Shown piece after piece: positions 1-3,400 of a DNA stretch of 6,000 nucleotides. The stretch's first letter is position 1; every line of letters starts with the position of its first letter. A program made the position numbers and the translations under genes. Source of the DNA: an uncultured Dysosmobacter sp. (GTDB lineage Bacteria; Bacillota; Clostridia; Oscillospirales; Oscillospiraceae); NCBI GenBank assembly GCA_934597465.1, contig CAKTSC010000098.1, forward strand, positions 1 to 6,000, written 5' to 3'. A model generated the notes under the pieces. It saw nothing but the letters and a program-made list of their open reading frames with translations, did not search any database and was not told where the DNA came from.

Positions 1-283
1 CCGCCCGGGAGAGGCCGGTGCCCATCAGGCGGCGGACCAGCTTCTCGTTGTCCCGCTGCTTCTTCTGGGGCTTGCCGTTGCCCGCCAGGTGGACGTGCAG
101 GTTGATGAGCCCCGGCATCAGATACCGTCCCCGGAGATCCACGGTCTCGAAGCCCTCCGGCACGGTCTCCTGGGGCACGATGCCCACGATGGTCTCCCCC
201 TCCGTCAGGACGGCCAGGCCGTCCCGGGGGATCATGTCCCGGGTGCCGTCCAGCAGGCAGGCGTTGCGGTAGGCGTATTTCAT
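1..283 (-). CDS. Amidohydrolase family protein, N-terminal 94 residues (runs off left edge)
   Basis: The frame opens with ATG at 283-281 and stays open to the window edge, giving 94 residues that begin MKYAYRNACLLDGT. Residues 1-50 look like the small beta-sandwich that precedes the barrel in metal-dependent amidohydrolases (pattern 'N..LLDGT', then 'VDLRGRYLMPGLINLHVHL'). His63 and His65 form the HxH motif at the end of barrel strand 1, which binds the catalytic metal in this superfamily. The Lys/Arg-rich stretch after it (residues 71-86) resembles imidazolonepropionase/prolidase-like members (COG1228 type), but the substrate cannot be told from this fragment. There is no signal peptide, so the enzyme should be cytoplasmic and hydrolyse a C-N bond in a small cyclic or peptide-like substrate. 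The start is supported by an AAAGGAG sequence 8 nt upstream. A separate promoter and an upstream terminator suggest it is not co-transcribed with the giant surface-protein gene. Confidence 0.88.
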   Translation of the reverse strand, partial: MKYAYRNACLLDGTRDMIPRDGLAVLTEGETIVGIVPQETVPEGFETVDLRGRYLMPGLINLHVHLAGNGKPQKKQRDNEKLVRRLMGTGLSRA

Positions 284-291
284 GGTTTCCG

Positions 292-298
292 CTCCTTT
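292..298 (-). promoter_or_regulatory. Shine-Dalgarno sequence of the amidohydrolase gene
   Basis: On the minus strand this reads AAAGGAG, 8 nt before the ATG at 283-281. It is a near-consensus Firmicutes ribosome binding site and fixes the start codon; no other in-frame ATG/GTG nearby has such a site. Confidence 0.85.
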
Positions 299-314
299 CG
301 CCGCGGATGCGGCG
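299..314 (-). other. Small GC hairpin in the leader, abutting the ribosome binding site
   Basis: On the minus strand CGCCGC and GCGGCG form a perfect 6-bp stem around a 4-nt loop (ATCC), ending directly at the Shine-Dalgarno sequence. It would form in the mRNA leader if transcription starts near 326. It has no U-tract, so it is not a terminator. It might keep the ribosome site exposed or stabilise the 5' end, but in GC-rich DNA it could also be chance. Confidence 0.3.
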
Positions 315-332
315 GTTCTTTCGTTGGGATTG

Positions 333-361
333 ATGGTAGCACATTTTGCCGCTTTCCGCAA
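333..361 (-). promoter_or_regulatory. Candidate extended -10 promoter for the amidohydrolase gene
   Basis: Read on the minus strand, TTGCGG (361-356) is followed by a 17-nt spacer and TACCAT (338-333), with TG one base upstream of the -10 (TGC-TACCAT), the extended -10 arrangement. The -35 matches TTGACA at 3 of 6 positions and the -10 matches TATAAT at 4 of 6, so the boxes are weak but correctly spaced. Transcription would start near 326-327, leaving a leader of about 43 nt. The site lies just past the terminator hairpin, as expected for a new transcription unit. There is no experimental support. Confidence 0.45.
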
Positions 362-379
362 GGGGGCGGCCGCCGCACG

Positions 380-418
380 AAAGAGAGAGGACATCCGGAT
401 CGGATGTCCTCTCTCCTT
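380..418 (-). terminator. Rho-independent terminator of the giant surface-protein gene, probably bidirectional
   Basis: A perfect 14-bp inverted repeat (arms 383-396 and 402-415, core GAGAGAGGACATCC) encloses a 5-nt loop. On the minus strand the stem can grow by one G-U and two A-U pairs and is followed by only a short U run (TTT, then CG). On the plus strand the stem is followed by C and then TTTT. It begins about 50 nt after the stop codon of the large minus-strand gene, which is where that gene's terminator should be. The short U-tract makes its strength uncertain, but the stem is long and perfect. Confidence 0.75.
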
Positions 419-466
419 TTGGCAGGTATTTGCGGGGATGGGGTCCGTCCCTCCGCCGCTCCGGGA

Positions 467-3400
467 TCACTTCCGAAGGCTGCGGTAGAGGAAGGTCACG
501 ATCTGACCGCGGGTGCAGGGATCGGCGGGATGGAAGCCGCCGTCGGCCTTGCCCAGGGTGATGCCCTGTGCCGCCGCCCAGGCGACAGCCTCCGCGCAGA
601 AGCTGCCTGCCGCCACATCCGGGAAGGCAGGGCCTTCCTCCACAGCGGGAGAGCCCGCGTAGCGGTAGAGGAAGGTGGCCGCCTGGCCGCGGGTGATGGT
701 GGCGTCGGGGGCGAAGGTGGTGGCCGTGGTGCCCTTGGTGATGCCCTTCTCCACGCCCCAGAGGATGGCCTCATAGCAGGGGGAGTCAGCGCTCACGTCC
801 GTGAAGGGATTCTCCGCGCTCTCCGCCTTGGGAGAGCCGGCGGCCCGCCACAGGAAGGTCAGCACCTGCGCCCGGGTGCAGGGAGCATTGGGCGCAAAGG
901 TCGTCTCGGTGACGCCCAGGGTGATGCCCTGATCCGCCGCCCAGAGGATGGCGTCGTAGTAGGGGGAATCGCCGGCGACATCCTCGAAGACCGGCTTCTC
1001 CGGCTCCGGCGTGGGGGTATATCTGCCGATGCCCAGGGTGATCGTCTCTTTCTCCTCCAGCTGCGTCTCGCCGCCGCGCTGCCGCGTCACAAGTTCAAAG
1101 GCCGCATAGCTCAGGGGCATACTGGCGTCATAGGTGAAGCGGAGGCTTGCCAGGACGCTGCCGGCGGCAATGGGATCGGCGTCGGCATAGGCATAGCGGA
1201 GGATGCCGTTCTCCTCATCCGCATAAACGGCGTGGGTCTCCGCTCCGGCGTTGAGACCGGCATAGTGCAGGAGCGCCGCGTCATAGCGGATCTCCACAAG
1301 GCCGTTGGTCACGGCGGTATCCTCTGTCAGGGTGAGGGTCAGGCTGCCGTCCCTGCCGCTCTCCGTCTTCTGGGTCTGGGCGGCGATGGCCTGGGCGCCG
1401 CCCATGGCGGCGTTGCGGCTGTCAGCGGCGGCGCCGGTGGATGCCAGCTCCTCTTCCTCCCCGGTCAGGGACTCGGACAGGAAGCAGTCATCGGAGGCGG
1501 TGTCCGCCGTGCCGGGCAGGGCGGTGGCGGAATAGCTGCCGGGATACTCCGCCGGGTTGGTATCGCAGTAGACGGCGGAAATGGCGGTGGCGGTGCCCAC
1601 GTTGCCCAGCTTCTCCATGGTATAGGGCTTGGCGCTCAGGTCGATGTAATAGAGCTCCGCCAGGCCGTCGGAATAGGAGACCACCAGGCCGTTGTTGGTG
1701 CCGTCGTTGAGGTAGGTCATGGAGAGGGCGGTGTCGTTGCTGAACTTCCGGCCCACGTCGCCCAGCTGCTTCTGCCGCAGGGTGTAGCCGATGTAATCTT
1801 CCGAGGCGTTGTAAGTGGGGAAAATCTCGAACATCACCAGGCGGCCGTCGGCACAGAGGCCGATGTAATCCTGGGCAGGCTTATCCACCTTGCTGTTCTT
1901 ATAACGGCTGGTGCCCAGGAAGGCCAGGGCGGAGAGATCTCCATACTTGCTGGCAATATCCCAGCTGGTAGTGACGAGCGTCCCCTTCTCATAGTCCTTC
2001 AGGTAGGCCAGCGTCCGGGCCTGGGAGAGGAAGAGGGGCCCGCCGAAGGCCGAGACCGTGACGGGGTTGCCGTCCTTATCCGTGCCCTCCAGATCCATGG
2101 CCGGGGCACCGGCCAGATCCAGGAAGCTGTAGCTGGCGGAGCAGCCCGCGCCCAGGGTCTCCCGGTAATTCTCAGCGGGGTCCACCATCCAGATATTGCA
2201 GGCTTCCTGATAGTCGCCGTCGATGCCGTAGATCTTGCCGTCGTGGTAGCCGCCGCCGGTGAGCTGCACCTTGGCGTCCGCCAGAACGGTGGGATGGGCG
2301 ATGTCCGCCGTGGAGATGCTGACCCAGTGGCTGCCGCTCTCGTCCGTGATCTGGGCCTTGAGGGTGGCGTCCAGCTGGCGCAGGGGCTTGACCGCCACGG
2401 TGGTCTGGGCGCTGGCGGGATTCCCGTCTGCGTCCGTGGCCGCGGAGGTGGCGGTGATCACCGTGGTTCCCTCCCGGAGGCCCGTGACAACGCCGTTTTC
2501 ATCCACTGCGGCGATGCTCTCGTCCTGGCTGGTCCAGGTGAGGGCGGGATTGAAGCTGGTGGGCAGCACGCGGCCGTCCAGGGCCACGGTGTCACCGGCG
2601 TAAACGCTGACGTAGGAGGGCTTCAGCCGCACCGTCAGGCTTGTTGGCCGGGTGTGCTGATAGAGCGACACCACCGGCCAGTTGCCCTGGCCGAAGTCGC
2701 CCAGGGGCGCCGCCGTCAGGAGCTGGGGATCGATGGCATAGAGGGACGCCGTGGTCTCCCCGGCGCAGGACGCCAGGATCAGATAGCCGGAGCTCTCGTC
2801 CCAGAACATGGAGGCGTAGGAGCCGCCGGTGACGTCGGACACATTGCCGAGATCCAGATCCGTCTGGCCCAGCTCGCTGCGCGCCAGGGTATAGTTCTTG
2901 CCGCCGTCCTTGGTATAGAGGGTGAAGGACCAGAGGACGCCGGACTCCGTCACCACCAGGTAGTTCTCCGCCGGATACTTGTTCTGATAGGTGCTGCTGC
3001 CGATCCCCGCGATGGCGGCCATGGGGTCCGCCAGGTGATCCGTCAAGCTGAAGTACTTCAGACTGCCCTCCTGGGGCTTGATCATCTCCAGATAGGTGCC
3101 GCCGTTGCACAGGCCCACCAGGAAGCCGAAATTGCCGTTCTCATCCGCCGGGGCAGGGGCCGCGTCGGACCAGATCCAGGACTCGCTGATCTTGCCCAGA
3201 TCCTCCACCTCGTAGGTGTCGGGATCGAAGCGGGCCAGGCGCTCACCGTCGTGGACATAGATCATGTCGTCCAGCATGGCGCCGGCATAGTAGCTGCCCT
3301 GGCCCTCGGCAAAGGCCGTCCACTGGGCGGGATCCGCCGTGGAGACGTCCACCCACTGGGTCTTGCTGTCCTTGTCATAGAGGAGGCCGCTGAGAGTCAG

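Noticed and set aside
365..374. 10-bp palindrome GGCGGCCGCC between the terminator and the -35 box, possible operator
   Set aside because: Pure G/C palindromes of this length are common in GC-rich intergenic DNA, and there is no second copy or other sign of regulator binding.
18..561. Short plus-strand open frames over the amidohydrolase start and the intergenic region
   Set aside because: They are Arg/Ser/Pro-rich, cross the terminator or the 5' end of the minus-strand gene, and lack convincing ribosome sites.
476..991. Repeated short DNA strings as a possible mobile or CRISPR-like repeat
   Set aside because: The repeats are in frame and fully explained by the three homologous SLH domains; spacing and sequence are not those of a CRISPR array.
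2259..2603. 114-codon open frame on the plus strand
   Set aside because: It lies opposite unit 3 and the second Big_2 of the giant gene. No ribosome site was seen and its composition (Ala/Val/Ser/Arg) fits an antisense shadow of GC-rich coding DNA.
2592..3110. 172-codon open frame on the minus strand, in another frame of the giant gene
   Set aside because: Gly/Arg/Pro-rich shadow entirely inside a well-supported domain series (unit 2). No start signal of its own.
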